64,000 nucleotides of DNA from Gnetum montanum (GCA_015680685.1 MNCI01007569.1:62001-126000); one strand, 5' to 3'. Shown: positions 10,918 through 22,430, counted from the stretch's first letter. Numbers and translations are program-made. Notes: a model not told the origin generated them from the letters alone.

Positions 10918-11401
10918 CTAGGGGAAGTTGGAAATTCCTAAGAAATTTAAGCAGGAGCCCCTAGATCTGAAACCATTGCCCACCGATATGGAATACACAT
11001 TCCTTACAAATGGAAAATTGGTAATTATCAACAAGAAGCTTGCTCCGCAACAAAAAGAGAAATTGCTAAAGGTAATTAATAGATGGTCAAAAGCCTTCAC
11101 TTGGTCATATCCCAAATTAACTGGAATAGATCCTAGGATATGCCAACATAGGATTTACACTGATCCCTTCATGAAGCCTCGAAGACAACTGCAGAGGCAT
11201 TTGAACCCAAAGCTGAAGCAAGTAATCAAGGACGAAATTGAACAGATTCTCAAGGCTGGGTTCATATACCCCATTTTTGATAGAAAATGGGTTAGCTCCT
11301 TAGTTATTATGCCTAAAAAGGGAGGCAAATGGAGGGTGTGCATAGATTTTAGGCTACTGAATATGGCAACATTCAAAGATCACTTTCCATTGCCATTTGT
11401 G
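10918..11401 (+). pseudogene. Element B: reverse transcriptase, N-terminal half only
   Basis: Open frame of about 160 codons covering the linker (KFKQEPLDLKPLPTDMEYTF) and RT fingers: HRIYTDPFMKPRRQLQRHLN, LKAGFIYPIFDRKWVSSLVI, PKKGGKWRVCIDFRLLNMAT and FKDHFPLPFV. It stops being RT at about 11401, just before the position where other copies continue with DQVLDTIDG. The palm with its two catalytic Asp, and the connection and RNase H domains, are missing. Confidence 0.9.
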
Positions 11402-11495
11402 TTGGCGACCGTTTGGGACGCAACCGCCAACGAGTGTCCTTGAACAGGATTTAGGTGCCTGCTGGTCTCTGGCAACACCAAGGCCCAGATACCTC
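11402..11495. other. Foreign sequence at left end of the insert in B
   Basis: The sequence changes abruptly from RT to a GC-richer stretch starting TTGGCGACCGTTTGGGACG. Nothing was recognised in it. It runs into the gap. Confidence 0.6.
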
Positions 11496-11737
11496 NNNNN
11501 NNNNNNNNNNNNNNNNNNNNNNNNNNNNNNNNNNNNNNNNNNNNNNNNNNNNNNNNNNNNNNNNNNNNNNNNNNNNNNNNNNNNNNNNNNNNNNNNNNNN
11601 NNNNNNNNNNNNNNNNNNNNNNNNNNNNNNNNNNNNNNNNNNNNNNNNNNNNNNNNNNNNNNNNNNNNNNNNNNNNNNNNNNNNNNNNNNNNNNNNNNNN
11701 NNNNNNNNNNNNNNNNNNNNNNNNNNNNNNNNNNNNN
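11496..11737. other. Sequence gap (242 n)
   Basis: Unknown bases. Reading frames drawn across it are meaningless. Confidence 0.99.
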
Positions 11738-13276
11738 TTCAAACTTCCAAGGCTCAAATAAGCAATTTCTTCAAGACAATCCTACTATGCTACCAAAAAT
11801 TGTTGCATAAACTACCACATACAAGACTCCATTTTGGCTAGATAATAAATGTCAACGATTGCATTCAATAGAACCTTCAAAAGACTTGAAAATTTCTGAT
11901 TGAAATACCATGGAAATTCACTTTAAAGATAAAAAGAAGCTATTATGGTCCCATCAAAATACCAAAGATTTTCTGAACCCTCTTGACTACTGAATTGTTC
12001 AACGGCATGACTACCAGCAGAGGCTCTTTTACAACAATCCCAATAGCAGTTCTTATATGTTGCATAATAACTAAATTCACTACTAAAATTCTCTTAAGGC
12101 TTTCTAACACAAGCGCTTCTATGGCAAAATTTTAATAGAAAACTTTCAATCGTGCAACAAGAACAATAAGAGCAATCTAAAAATCCCAAAATTACTTGCC
12201 AAGGTTGATACTATCTAAACCACTAGCTAAACAATTTAAACAAAATAAAAAAATAAAAAACATAACTCATAGGACTATGACAAAGAGGCTGAAATATTTT
12301 CTTTAGCAAGCCATCTTACAAGCAATATTCTTTACAAATCTTCCAAGACCCCAAGTGTGATGATGTCAAGTGGATGATCCTCTCCTTTCTTGACCCCTGA
12401 AGCCTTTTTATAGGGTTTAGAGGTAGATACATATTCAAAAATATCTTACCTAACTTCTCTCCCAAGTAACTTGGCCAGCCAATTAGGAGATTACTTGCCC
12501 AACAAGTTAGGTAAGTTACAAAAAATCTTGGATGGTTGTAACCACCATAGAGACAAAAAAGCTACAGTTGACAAGTGTCCTATTTAGTTGCCAAGTGTCT
12601 TCATTCAATTGCCAAGTGGTCACCATGGAGACAAAAAAGCTGTAGTTGACATGTGTCCCATTTAGTTGACAAGTGGTCATTGTGGAGACAAAAAAGCTAT
12701 AGTTGACAAGTGGCCTTGGTGGTGGTTATAAACATCATGGGATTAAGGCTAGGAAGTTATAATTTTCACAAAAATTACCATTATAGAAAATAAAAGCTAT
12801 GGTGGCCAAATGGTGTGTTCATATAACTATCCTATGAATTCTTTTTAAATAAAACTATATACATAATGAATAAGTTTTGGTAATGACTCTGACAAATATA
12901 AGCAATGAATTGACATCTAAGGTTTCATAGTTCTAGACCCGAATTTCATACACAATTACACTCTTCAAAGGTTTGGCACTACTTAAAAATATGATCTCAA
13001 CCTTTTCCATGGAGGCCTGGCCTCACTTCTAACCCCAACATAACATGTCGTTGAAAGCCCCCTTTCTCCTTAATATTTTTTTTAAACGCATTAGAAGCTA
13101 CTGAAAAATCATCAGCCACAAACCTTGCCATGTACAAAATTCAGCCAAAAGACAAAGGATACACAAAAGTCATAGAAGCCACAACGTCTTTGATTGCAAA
13201 TGATTTTCATTTTTGCCTCTTACCAGAAAACCTTGGAGGGCCATTCCTTCAAATGCAGACTGCCGCGGTTTTGAAG
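11738..13276 (-). other. Foreign sequence in B, possible LTR or promoter on the minus strand
   Basis: No coding pattern was recognised. On the minus strand CTATAAAAAGGC (about 12407-12418) looks like a TATA box, and the tandem repeat at 12543-12720 lies upstream of it in that orientation, as in an LTR U3. Possible LTR ends could not be fixed, partly because of the gap. Confidence 0.3.
12543..12720. repeat. Tandem repeat, about 57-78 bp unit, three copies
   Basis: Three consecutive units contain GGAGACAAAAAAGCT (AGAGACAAAAAAGCT in the first), then TAGTTGACAAGTG or CAGTTGACAAGTG. The second block TTTAGTTG...AAGTG is repeated within units. The starts at about 12547, 12625 and 12682 give periods of 78 and 57 bp. 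Confidence 0.75.
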
Positions 13277-13382
13277 CTACCCAGAACAGAGTTCACTTAT
13301 TCTTGGCTGATGGATTTCTGTTCTTATTTTTGAAGCAGATTGGTCGATGACAGGGAAGTGACAACGGTCGAGCAGGTGTTTA

Positions 13383-13700
13383 ATGGTGGTGACGGTGTTG
13401 GATCTTAAGCTGAACGTCACGAATGGGAAGCGAATCTTCGCTGCGGATGACTTCCAGCCATTCGAGCCAATTCTGTAGCTTTGACGGGTCTGAGAAGTAA
13501 TCATGTTCCATGATTTTCTTGATCCTTGCAACGTACATGTCCTCATCTAGCACGCTTTGTGAGCTTTTGCATTTCTTCAATGGCGGTGCCTCCAGCAACA
13601 ATTTGCTCCCGAAATCCACACCTGTGATGACCGATGGCGACGGTGATGGCAACGACGAGGGATCTATGTGCCGCGGTGAATGCATCGGGGAGGCCAACAT
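13383..13700 (-). pseudogene. ESS-2/DGCR14-type splicing factor, first coding exon fragment
   Basis: ESS-2 (DGCR14) is a conserved nuclear protein of spliceosomal C complexes. The minus-strand frame starts at ATG 13700 with MLASPMHSPRH and a Ser/Pro-rich stretch, then LDEDMYVARIKKIMEHDYF, LQNWLEWLEVIRSEDSLPIR and DVQLKIQHR. Plant family members start with a close MLxSPxHSPRH, then LDEDxYVxxxxxIIxRDFFPD, LxDRLDWLEAxRTxDP and IRDAQLKI, so the identity is firm. The usual motif RDFFPD is HDYFSD and DRLDW is NWLEW, suggesting relaxed selection. After IQHRHHH the frame ends and the rest of the family protein is absent here. It lies inside element B, antisense to it, so it is a captured piece. Its 5' side (to 13855) may hold original leader sequence. 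Confidence 0.8.
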
Positions 13701-13855
13701 CTTGTGAGATCGAAGTTAGGGTTTTGACATACTAGTGTTTCTAAAAATTATAGAAACCTTCAAAGTTTTCTAAAATGCTTTTCTTGTTTCTTTTGGGACT
13801 TCACCTGTTTGCAGAAAGAAGCGAGCACACGGAAAAGCAATGAATCCATCCTTGA

Positions 13856-13984
13856 TTTTCAAAACATTCAATTTAGTAACATGGGTAGCCACTGCATCCT
13901 CTTGAATTTCAAAACATTCAATTTAGTACACATGCTACCTCTATTGATGGACAACCTTGCTCACTAAATGACTAAATGACTACT
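13856..13984 (+). repeat. Filler-like junction repeats at right end of the insert
   Basis: TTTCAAAACATTCAATTTAGTA occurs twice in 50 bases (about 13858 and 13904). It is followed by a stretch of about 40 bases (13925-13965) identical to 14762-14803, the end of the B integrase frame. Short copied patches like this are typical of templated repair of a double-strand break. The integrase resumes at AAATGGGCAGAAG, 13985. Confidence 0.7.
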
Positions 13985-14860
13985 AAATGGGCAGAAGTAG
14001 CTATTGTTAAGGATTGTACATCATCTACAGCTACACGATTTGATCAACAACAAATCATAAACAAGTTTGGTGTACCTTGTGCACTTATTTCAGACAATGG
14101 TACCCACTTCAAAGATGCAAATTTTTGAAAATTAATGCAATGCTTAGGGGTTGAACACAAACTGACAACACCATACCACCCCCAAGTGAATGGTCAAGCT
14201 GAAGTCACTAATAGGGAGATTATGAAAATATTGACAAGAACTATTAGCAAGTTTAGGTGAGATTAGAGTACTAAATTGAACGATGCTCTTTGGGCATACC
14301 ACTCCACATGGAAACTCCCTACAGGATACTCTCCCTATGAGTTAGTGTATGGTAAATTACCAATGCTCCCCATTCAAATTGAGTCCATACACTATCCATG
14401 GTATGTGACCTCAACCTTAACCTTGATCTAACACAAAAATAATAGTTAGTAACCCTTAACTTGCTAGATGAAAATTGACTAGCTCCCTTGTCATTTAACG
14501 AATTGCATAAGGTATTCAATAAACAATGTCATGACCTAAGGATTAGGAAAGTTAAATATCAATCAGGAGATAAGGTTCTCTACTGGAATCCCACATATGT
14601 GCCACAATGTACTAAATTTCAAACACTGTGGAAAAGACCTTATATTATTTATGAAAATTTTCTTTCAGAGGCCATAATAATATACAAACCTGAGAGCCCA
14701 GATAAGAAACTTTTGGTCAACGTACAACAAACCAAACCTTTCCATGAGCTTAGGACATCCAGTACACATGCTACCTCTATTGATGGACAACCTTGCTCAC
14801 TATTTCGGATCTCCTCCTTCCAACTTAGTCATGGGGGAGATGGCCACCTATGCTAACCGT
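13985..14860 (+). pseudogene. Element B: integrase, core to C-terminus
   Basis: Integrase inserts element DNA into the genome. This copy starts at KWAEVAIVKDCTSS, so the HHCC zinc finger and first catalytic Asp are lost to the insert. The second Asp is present in ALISDNGTHFKD (about 14090) and the Glu is in VNGQAEVTNREIMKILTRTI (14180-14245). After SPYELVYGKLPMLPIQ the C-terminal part 14488-14856 is open, containing RKVKYQSGDKVLYWNP and LWKRPYIIYENFLSEA, equivalent to the GPY-like module. A few stops break the middle. Confidence 0.85.
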
Positions 14861-14869
14861 TTTAGGCCC

Positions 14870-16706
14870 TTAGTTCTTTTTGAATTTTTGTTTTACACAT
14901 TTTTCCAAATTTTCTTATTTTTGTTTTATACCATCGTTCATATTTTTACTATTTCTTTGTTTGTTTGATTTGCTTTTATTCATCATCCAATAGGTGCTCA
15001 TGATGGTGGCTTGAATTATATCATATTGATTACTAATGTTTGGTTTTTACCTTTGAATTATGATGTTGATATTAAGGTATGGTTCTTTTGGTAAAATAGG
15101 CAATGAGTCCATACCATCCACTCATCCATAAAACTCTATGGTCTCTTTTGGCTTGGAACTATACAGTCCCTTTTTTCTAAGGAAATTTGTTAATGAATTG
15201 GTGGTTGGGTACTTTTCAAACCAAGGACAGACTCAAAGGATTAAAAGGGTGTGACTTTAAGGGGATTTGATGCATTTGTGCTAGTCATTCTCTTGGGTTC
15301 TTGGATGCTTTTTCTTGGGTTTTTTGCCATTCTAACATTGTTCAAAAATCAGTAAGCCAAGTGAATAAAAATAAGTTTTTGCATGGTGTGGTCCTCATGC
15401 AAAAAAAAAAAAAAAAAAGAGAATTCAAAGCAAACCCCTTAGACATAATAAAGAAATATGGGCTACAAGCACTAGTTATGGAACTAGAAAGACATGTTAC
15501 CCATGCCTAAAGGTTCCCTCTAACTAAGGCCCTTTTTCACTTCCTACTTCTCCAGCTCACTCTCCTCGGAATGGTGGAGACTCTTTGTAGAAGCATTCTT
15601 GTTGCTTCAAGTGGATGGATTGGTCAAGTGTGTTGATGCGAGGTCACTAGATGTGGTTTGTTTGAGTTTAGATTTTGGATGAGTTCTAATCAGTCACATT
15701 AACCATAAAGTACACAAGGGACTTTATATAACCTTGTTCTTTGGATTCCATTCCATTCCCTCCTTACAATCTTTCTTCCCATTTTTCCACCTCATTATCA
15801 GTTTTATCATTAGTCTTTTTCTGGGTTGATGCATTGTTTTTCTTTGGTGAATTCTTATGGATAAGTTTTAAACTCTTGCTTCCAAATGAGATTCCTAGAG
15901 CCTACGGACTCTTTGGTTTGTGGGTTTGTTAGGGCATAAAAGGCATGAGCTTGCTTTGGGGAGGACCCACTGGCATCCCTTTTTGGTGCAATTGTTAACT
16001 TCTTTTCCTTAAACATTTCCTACAATCAATCACTTCTTGTTTCATCCCCATCCATGCTATCCATTTTATTGGCATTGTCGTTGTTATTTTTTTCCCATCT
16101 TTCTTGTCATGGGGGCCTTGGCATAAATTTTCTAATTTTTTTCCATTTTACTATTTTCCTAACCCCTACACCTTAGGTAGTCACCAATGAAAAATCTCTA
16201 AACTAGTTTTTACCATAATCACAACTCAGCCAATGCACTTCATATCGAGGCAAGGTATCAACTACATTATGGTTTATCTATCCTTGCTCATTTGTGACTG
16301 TGTTGTGTGTGTAGATGGTGATCATACAAAACATGGACTGGGCTTGGAGGAAGCACTTAGGATGGACCAAAACTGGAGCATTTATGAAAAGAGCAAGTCT
16401 AGTTGCATGGCTATGGATAAATAACAGAAGACACAACCTCAGCATTGGTGGCAACACGCTTCATCTTGTTTCTCTCTCTTTCTTTCTCTTCAAGCTGTTA
16501 AATAAGGCCTAGATATCATTTATGTACAAGTGTTCATCATAATGGTTATGAACACTAATGTTGTAATATGCTTATTGATTCGTTCACTTGGCATGTTGAG
16601 TCTGTTATCCCATTCCACTATCAGTTGTCAATTAGTCAAAAATTCCATACCTTACCAATATTTTGTAAGGAACTTGAGGACGAGTTTTCATTTAGTCATG
16701 TGGGTA
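14870..16706 (+). other. Element B: pol-to-LTR spacer
   Basis: About 1.8 kb between integrase and 3' LTR. It has no long frame but contains three blocks conserved with elements A and FG (about 15098-15155, 15422-15512 and 15670-15760), an A18 run at 15401-15418 and a splice-acceptor-like TGTGTTGTGTGTGTAG directly before an ATG at 16313. The last 30 bases before the LTR (GACGAGTTTTCATTTAGT, then GTGGGTA) match the pre-LTR sequence of FG and should contain the polypurine-type primer. In FG the same interval carries a 900-codon frame; here only its borders remain. Confidence 0.65.
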
Positions 16707-17539
16707 CGATGAATCGTGATATTGGGGCCATAATAGTGCATCTGCGATATCGAGTACGCGATATCAAAGCCTACCATGCGATGTCGGATACCCGATATCG
16801 GGACTTGCCTCCTTGCCTATAAATAAGAGGCAGGCACAATTGGTTTTGTTGTTAGATAGTTAGTCCCTTAGCCAAACTCTTACCTTTTCTTCCCTCTAGA
16901 GTTAGAATTATTTCTATGTACCCACAGTAGGAGTCATCAAGTGAACAGATCTTTATTTAAGCATTGTGTACCTGAGCACACCTTGTAATAAAGACATACT
17001 TTATGATAAACCTTGCAACATCCAGAATAGATTAATTAGTGTTAATTGATGTTATTAAATGCTTTCTTAGTTAATTAATGATTCTCTCTCACCATACAAC
17101 TCTCCTAAGTAAGTACACTCAGTACGATCACTTTGAGCATGCGTGTAACACTTGGTAACCCAGTAACGATTAGCGTTTGGTAATACCAGTAATGTTGCAC
17201 TAGTTCAGGATGTGTATGACAAGTGAGAACAGATACTAGTGTTAGGATTAGTTAAATCCTAGTTAATTAGTAGTTAAGTTAAATTAGTCACTTAGTTATC
17301 TCTCTCTCCTCCCTTATTAGCAGCAGGACATAAAAACATAAAAGCTATAAAAATCATACGCCTCAAGCTTACTTAACCATACAATCATGACATACAAGTA
17401 AGTTTGGGAAGACAATGATCAACCAACCTGTCCTTGTTCCACAAGGGTGCATAAGCACTTAGTGCTTGGAATTCAACCGGATCGTGCATGAAACACTCTA
17501 TTTGTATGGTTGAGCATAGGAGTACCTCACCGCTCATCA
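16707..17539 (+). repeat. Element B 3' LTR
   Basis: Starts CGATGAATCGTG (family start TG mutated to CG) and ends GCTCATCA. TATA box at 16818-16825. Same order of motifs as the 5' LTR, with scattered substitutions and small indels, for example near 16985 and 17040. Confidence 0.9.
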
Positions 17540-17544
17540 ATTAT

Positions 17545-18940
17545 GATAGGATAACAAAGAGAAGAAGAGCATGCTCTCTAACCAATTTCTTGATGAACTC
17601 CTCTTTATAGGTGGAATAATTGAACAAGTGCCTAATGAACCAAAATAATATGTTGGCATCCTTACCTATTTCCTCACTTAAGTGATGCCATAAGATCTAG
17701 ACTATAGGAAGAGATAATAGTTTCTTCATAAGGCCAAACACTTCATGAAAATCACTAAACATCATTACAAGATGTGCATTGATGGCCTGGTTTGTTGTTG
17801 TGTACTTGATGTTGATCAACTGCATATTCTCTAGGATGTTCATGAGGGTTTTTGTGGGGGCCACTATGCTAGGAGATGCATGGCCATTAAGATCCTGATG
17901 GTAGGGTATTATTGGCCAAGTATCTTCAAGGATGCCCACCAATTTATCTACTCTTATTAACACTATCAATGAGATGGTGGGATGACTTCTTGAATGGAGA
18001 AACATCAACAATGGATTCAACCATTAAAACCCTTCAACATTTGGGACATCGACTTCATGGGTCCCATCACACCCATGTCAAATGGAAAGGCATACATAAT
18101 CATCACCATTGATTACTGTACAAAATGGGCAGAAGTAGTAGCCGTCATCGACTATACATCATCTATTGTTGCACAGTTTGTACAACAAAATGTTATAAAC
18201 AAGTTTGGAGTGCCACATGCATTGACTTTTGAAAAAGAAACCCATTTTACAGGCACTACCTTTTGCAAGCTTAAGCAATGCTTTGGGTTTGAACATAAAC
18301 TAACAATAATCTATCACCCCAAGCCAATGGTCAAGTAGAAGTTATAAATAGAAAGATCACAAAGATCCTGACGAGAACTATTAACAATTATAGAAGAGAC
18401 TAGAGAAAAAAACTAAATAATTCCCTTTGGGCATATTGTTCAACATGAAAACTTCCTATAAGCTACTCTCCCTATGAGTTGGTGTACGAAAAATTACCAA
18501 CTCTACCTATCCAATCCAAGCTCTATACACTTTCAACAACCTGTGACTTGAACCTTAGCCTTAGCTTAGCACAAAAAGAAAAATTAATCAACTTGAATAT
18601 GCTAGATGAAAATTGATTGGTAGCCCTATCCTTGAATGAAGTGCACAAAGCATTTAGTAAACAATTCCATGACCTTAGGATAAAGAAAGTGAAATTTCAA
18701 CCTAGAGAGAAGGTCTTCTACTAAAAACCCACACATGTACCTCAAGGAACTAAGTTTCGAATGTTGTAGGAGGGGCCTTATATTATTTATAAAACCTTTC
18801 CTTTTGGGGCCATGTTAATCTACAAACTTGACAGCATGAACAAAAAGCAACTAGTCAACACACAACAAGTCAAACCTTTCCATGATCCCAAGCAAGCCAG
18901 TGGAAATAGTGCCTTAATAAATCGATGACCGCTCAATCTT
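17545..18940 (+). pseudogene. Element A: end of RNase H linker and integrase
   Basis: Continuation of A after the B insertion. First the RNase H-integrase linker (about 17545-17700). Then the zinc-finger region, badly broken. Then the core at 17994-18338 with FNIWDIDFMGPITPMSNGKA, IDYCTKWAEVVAVIDYTSS and FGVPHALTFEKETHF. The second catalytic Asp of the family motif ISDNGTHF is replaced by Glu here. Then the region after the third catalytic residue with INRKITKILTRTINNYRR. The C-terminal module VKFQPREKVFY and GPYIIYKTFPFGAMLIYKLD ends near 18850. Stops and frameshifts throughout. Confidence 0.85.
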
Positions 18941-18959
18941 TCAGATCTCCTCCTTTTAA

Positions 18960-20440
18960 CTTAGCTATGGGAGAGATGGCCGCTCATGCTAATCATTTAA
19001 AGTAGCTCCTCATTTTTTCCTAATTTTTTGTTTTACGCTTCCTTTGTTTTTATATCTTTTCTATTATATGCTTTGTTATTTTTCCAATTTTTTTTACAAC
19101 ACCATTAGTATGTTTATTTTTCTTGATTATTTTCCAATTTATTTTATATTTTCCTTTATTTTGGTGTGATTTTTCCTTGTTTTTTTAATGAAATTACTTT
19201 ATTTCCAACAAGGCACAATGGTGCTGTAGCTATTTGCTAATGGTGGTTTATACTTAACGTTTTTCTTTTGTAATGTTTGGGTTCTATTTTTCAATCTTGA
19301 TGACTGATAACTAAGACAAAGTTTTTTTTGATGGAAAAGGCAATGAGTCCACGTCATTCATTCATCCACAAACTCTATGGTTTTCCTTGTTTTGTAAACA
19401 TGAAGTTGCCTTTTCATTAATAAAACCTTAATGGACTTGTAACCTTGGTAGTCTCTAGACTTGGAAAGGATTGGAAGGTTTGAAAAGGGTGTGACTTTAA
19501 AGGGATTCAAACCTCTCTATAACTTCTACCATCCTAAGTGCAAGTGTATTTTTCATGGATCTCTTAACGTTTCGTGTCAACCAATAACGATAAGTTGAAT
19601 AAGTCATTGCATGGTGTGGTTTCCATCCAAAAATTCATTAAAACAAATTATGGGAATTCAAAGCATACCCCTTAGACACAATCAATGGGCTAGAAGCACT
19701 GCTTATGGGACTAGAAAGACATGTTACCCATGCCTGAAGGTTTTTTCTCACTTGTTGCTTCTCTTTTCTTCTCTAAAGGAATAGTGTTTGATTTGTGGGA
19801 GCATTATTATGTCTCAAGGGGGTGGATTGGTCTTAGAGTGGTGATGAAAAGTCATTGAAGATTATTGGTTTTGGTTTAGACTAAGGATGGACTCTATCAG
19901 GTCATCTAACCACAAATTCCACAAGGGACTTCATGTGACCAGGATCCGGAACTCCATTCCACTCTCTTTATCATCTAGTGATGCTTCCATAACTCACCTC
20001 ACTGCTGATTGTCCATTTTTCACCTAATTTCTTAGTTTGATATGTTGAAATTCTTAAATAGATTCTTTGGGTGTTCTCCTTAACTTTTCATAACCATTAA
20101 ACAACTATGGGGTTAATGGACTCCATAGTTGAGGTTATGCAAGGAGAAAAGATCATGTGCCACTATAGGGAGGACATACTTGCATATCTCATGGTTTGGT
20201 TAGTTAAGTTCCTTACCCTTAAGATGTTGTTACAATCAAATATTTCATGTGCTCCATCATGCATCTAATTGTGTGCTCTTTAAGGTATTTTTCTTTATAA
20301 AATCTCATTCTCCAATCATTTCTCAATTTTCTGAACTTGAAAATATTTTTCTAATATTTTCATCATATTCATGGCTTTTTGGGCTTCCATTTGAACCTCA
20401 TTTCATTCGAAAACACTTTTTTTATTACTTTTAACAAAGT
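18960..20440 (+). other. Element A: pol-to-LTR spacer, truncated
   Basis: Non-coding. It shares with B and FG the blocks around GGCAATGAGTCCACGTCATT (19339), ATTCAAAGCATACCCCTTAG (19655) and CCACAAGGGACTTCATGTG (19920). Homology with FG fades by about 20440. No 3' LTR of A was found, so the right end of A is lost. Confidence 0.65.
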
Positions 20441-22430
20441 GAACGGTGGTCAATAGTCGCATCGACTAGGCCTAGACGATGCTGCTAGCTATGTTGACTA
20501 GGGCTTGTTGACCAAGACCAAAACCAGCAAAGGGTGGTGGGGTTAGGTTGATGGACATTTCTCATTGTGAGGATTAAGTTTAGGATTTGGAATATCTTAT
20601 GGTGCTATAATTTCTTTGTATTTCATTGGGATCCTTTTCACCACTTCTTTGGAAGGTATCTAACTTATATGTAATGCCAAATCTGCCAAGATCTCATCTA
20701 GTGGTTCTTTGCACATGTTCTTTATTGTAATAGTTAGTATAACTTTAGTCTTTTCTTTTGCTACTTTTAACATTCAAATATGTTTATTCGGTTTGCAATG
20801 GTGTACAAGTGAAGTACTTAATCACTTAATGTAAAAATTGTTCAAAAGGCTGTCTAAGTTTGAACTTAGATAAGTGAAAATCTAACAATGATTAGTAATT
20901 GTTAGAAAAATCAAGATGCAAGTAAGATGACATTAGAAAGTCCTTTGCCTAGTTTCATGTTGTAAATGGGATGCAAAGAATCTCAATGATAAACGCATGA
21001 ATAAAGTAGTTACCTTAAACATAACAATGTTTCATTTTTTAGTGTTTGTTTTCAAAATTGAAGATTGCTTTTGGTATTTATAACTTTTCTAACATTGTTT
21101 AATTATAATATTGTCTATACATGCAAAGCTTCAGATTAGGTTGGTGTAAAATGCCATCTTAGGATCTCACAAACTTTCAAACTATCAAGTTGATTTAACA
21201 TTGAAAAATTTTGTATGAACACTAATGAGTGTATTTTTTGGCATTTGTCTTTGTTCTTTAAGATTGTCACTGCATGTACCATAGCCTATTCCCATTACTC
21301 ACTTCCAACCTGTCTCCTCTTTTAAATTTGACCTTTAAAAGCTAGGATTATTTAAAACATAAAGAATAACTAAACCTCCTAAAACGTTAAAAAAAAGAAA
21401 AAAAACTAGTAAGTTTTTTAACTTTCTGGCTAATCACAAAATCTCATGATATGTAACTATGAAAATTGTGTCAATGTTGGTGTAGCTAGATTGTAACTGA
21501 ATGGCTTCTCAACCAAATTGGAGCTTCCTTATAATAATTTCCACTATTTTCTAGAATGCGCAAACAATAACAGTTCGCTTCTTGATACCTTCACCTATGT
21601 TTAAAAATAACAAAAAATTTAAGGACATGATTGTTATGAATTGCATTATTATATAGTTGCAAATCATGTGATTAAGTCTTGTCATTTTTTAACAAGGAAA
21701 GGTTATTGTTAAAACAAGCACATACAATTTTCAGAATAATGGGAATTTTAATCATCCTTTTTAAAAAAAAAAATTACCTTACAGTAGCAAGATCTAAAGT
21801 AATAATCCTAAAACTGAATGACCCAAATCAACCCAAAAGGAAAAAAAAAGTTATTACAAGTAATTCAACATAAAATTTGGGAAGAGTTGAAATGTCAAAG
21901 TTTCCTTTATTGTGAGCTAATTTCTCCAATTAATGAGATAACCAAAATATTTACACAAATAAATAATATTGCAATTCAGCAACATCTCGTAAAGTAAAGA
22001 ATTTGGCATCATTGTTATGTGCAAAATAAGTAATAAAGAGCAGAAAAGAGAATGAAGAAAAGTTAATTATTACATATGTTTTTGTAATTTCACTAGGTAA
22101 CATCAACTTAACAAAGGATTTGTTTATGTAATTGTACTTATTTATTTTGTTAAATCATAATTTAGAATTCCAAATTCTAAACAAGTTTAGAATATATTTT
22201 TAGATACAATACTTTTTAGGGAGTCATGTATTGGTACATAGCTGTAAGTAGACTTGAGGCTATCACATAACAAAAGAAAAGATTAAAGTCATATTGGACC
22301 AAGATAATGAAAATCAAGTAGTGCAACTTCCTACCTATAAGTAACACTAGATTGTATCTTGATAACTTTGAAAAAATTTGCAACCTTCAAGTACATTTTT
22401 CATTTCATCTTAGATCATATAATGACCTAC
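20441..22430. other. Unassigned AT-rich sequence
   Basis: No coding pattern, LTR or repeat recognised on either strand. Short open stretches here are not longer than chance in such AT-rich DNA. The right part may be decayed pol of element C. Confidence 0.4.

Larger units (their letters stand above)
6632..17539 (+). mobile_element. Element B: Athila-like LTR retrotransposon with foreign insert
   Basis: Full-length 10.9-kb element bounded by two LTRs (824 and 833 bp), with PBS, gag, protease, part of RT, integrase and a 1.8-kb 3' spacer. It splits the RNase H/integrase frame of element A, which resumes at 17545. The section from the RT palm to the start of the integrase core is replaced by unrelated DNA (11402-13984). 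The LTRs look roughly 90% identical by eye over their alignable parts, so the insertion is old. The lineage call rests on the tRNA-Asp PBS, the gag LLxxCPxHG motif, the protease FPIIMGRAWLS and the RT linker. Confidence 0.9.

Noticed and set aside
11380-11841. Open frames on both strands spanning 11380-11841
   Set aside because: They are open only because 242 undetermined bases contain no stop codons.
15401-15418. A18 run as a poly(A) tail of a retroposed gene
   Set aside because: It lies in the B spacer where A and FG have related purine-rich or A-rich sequence, with no gene-like sequence upstream and no target duplication.
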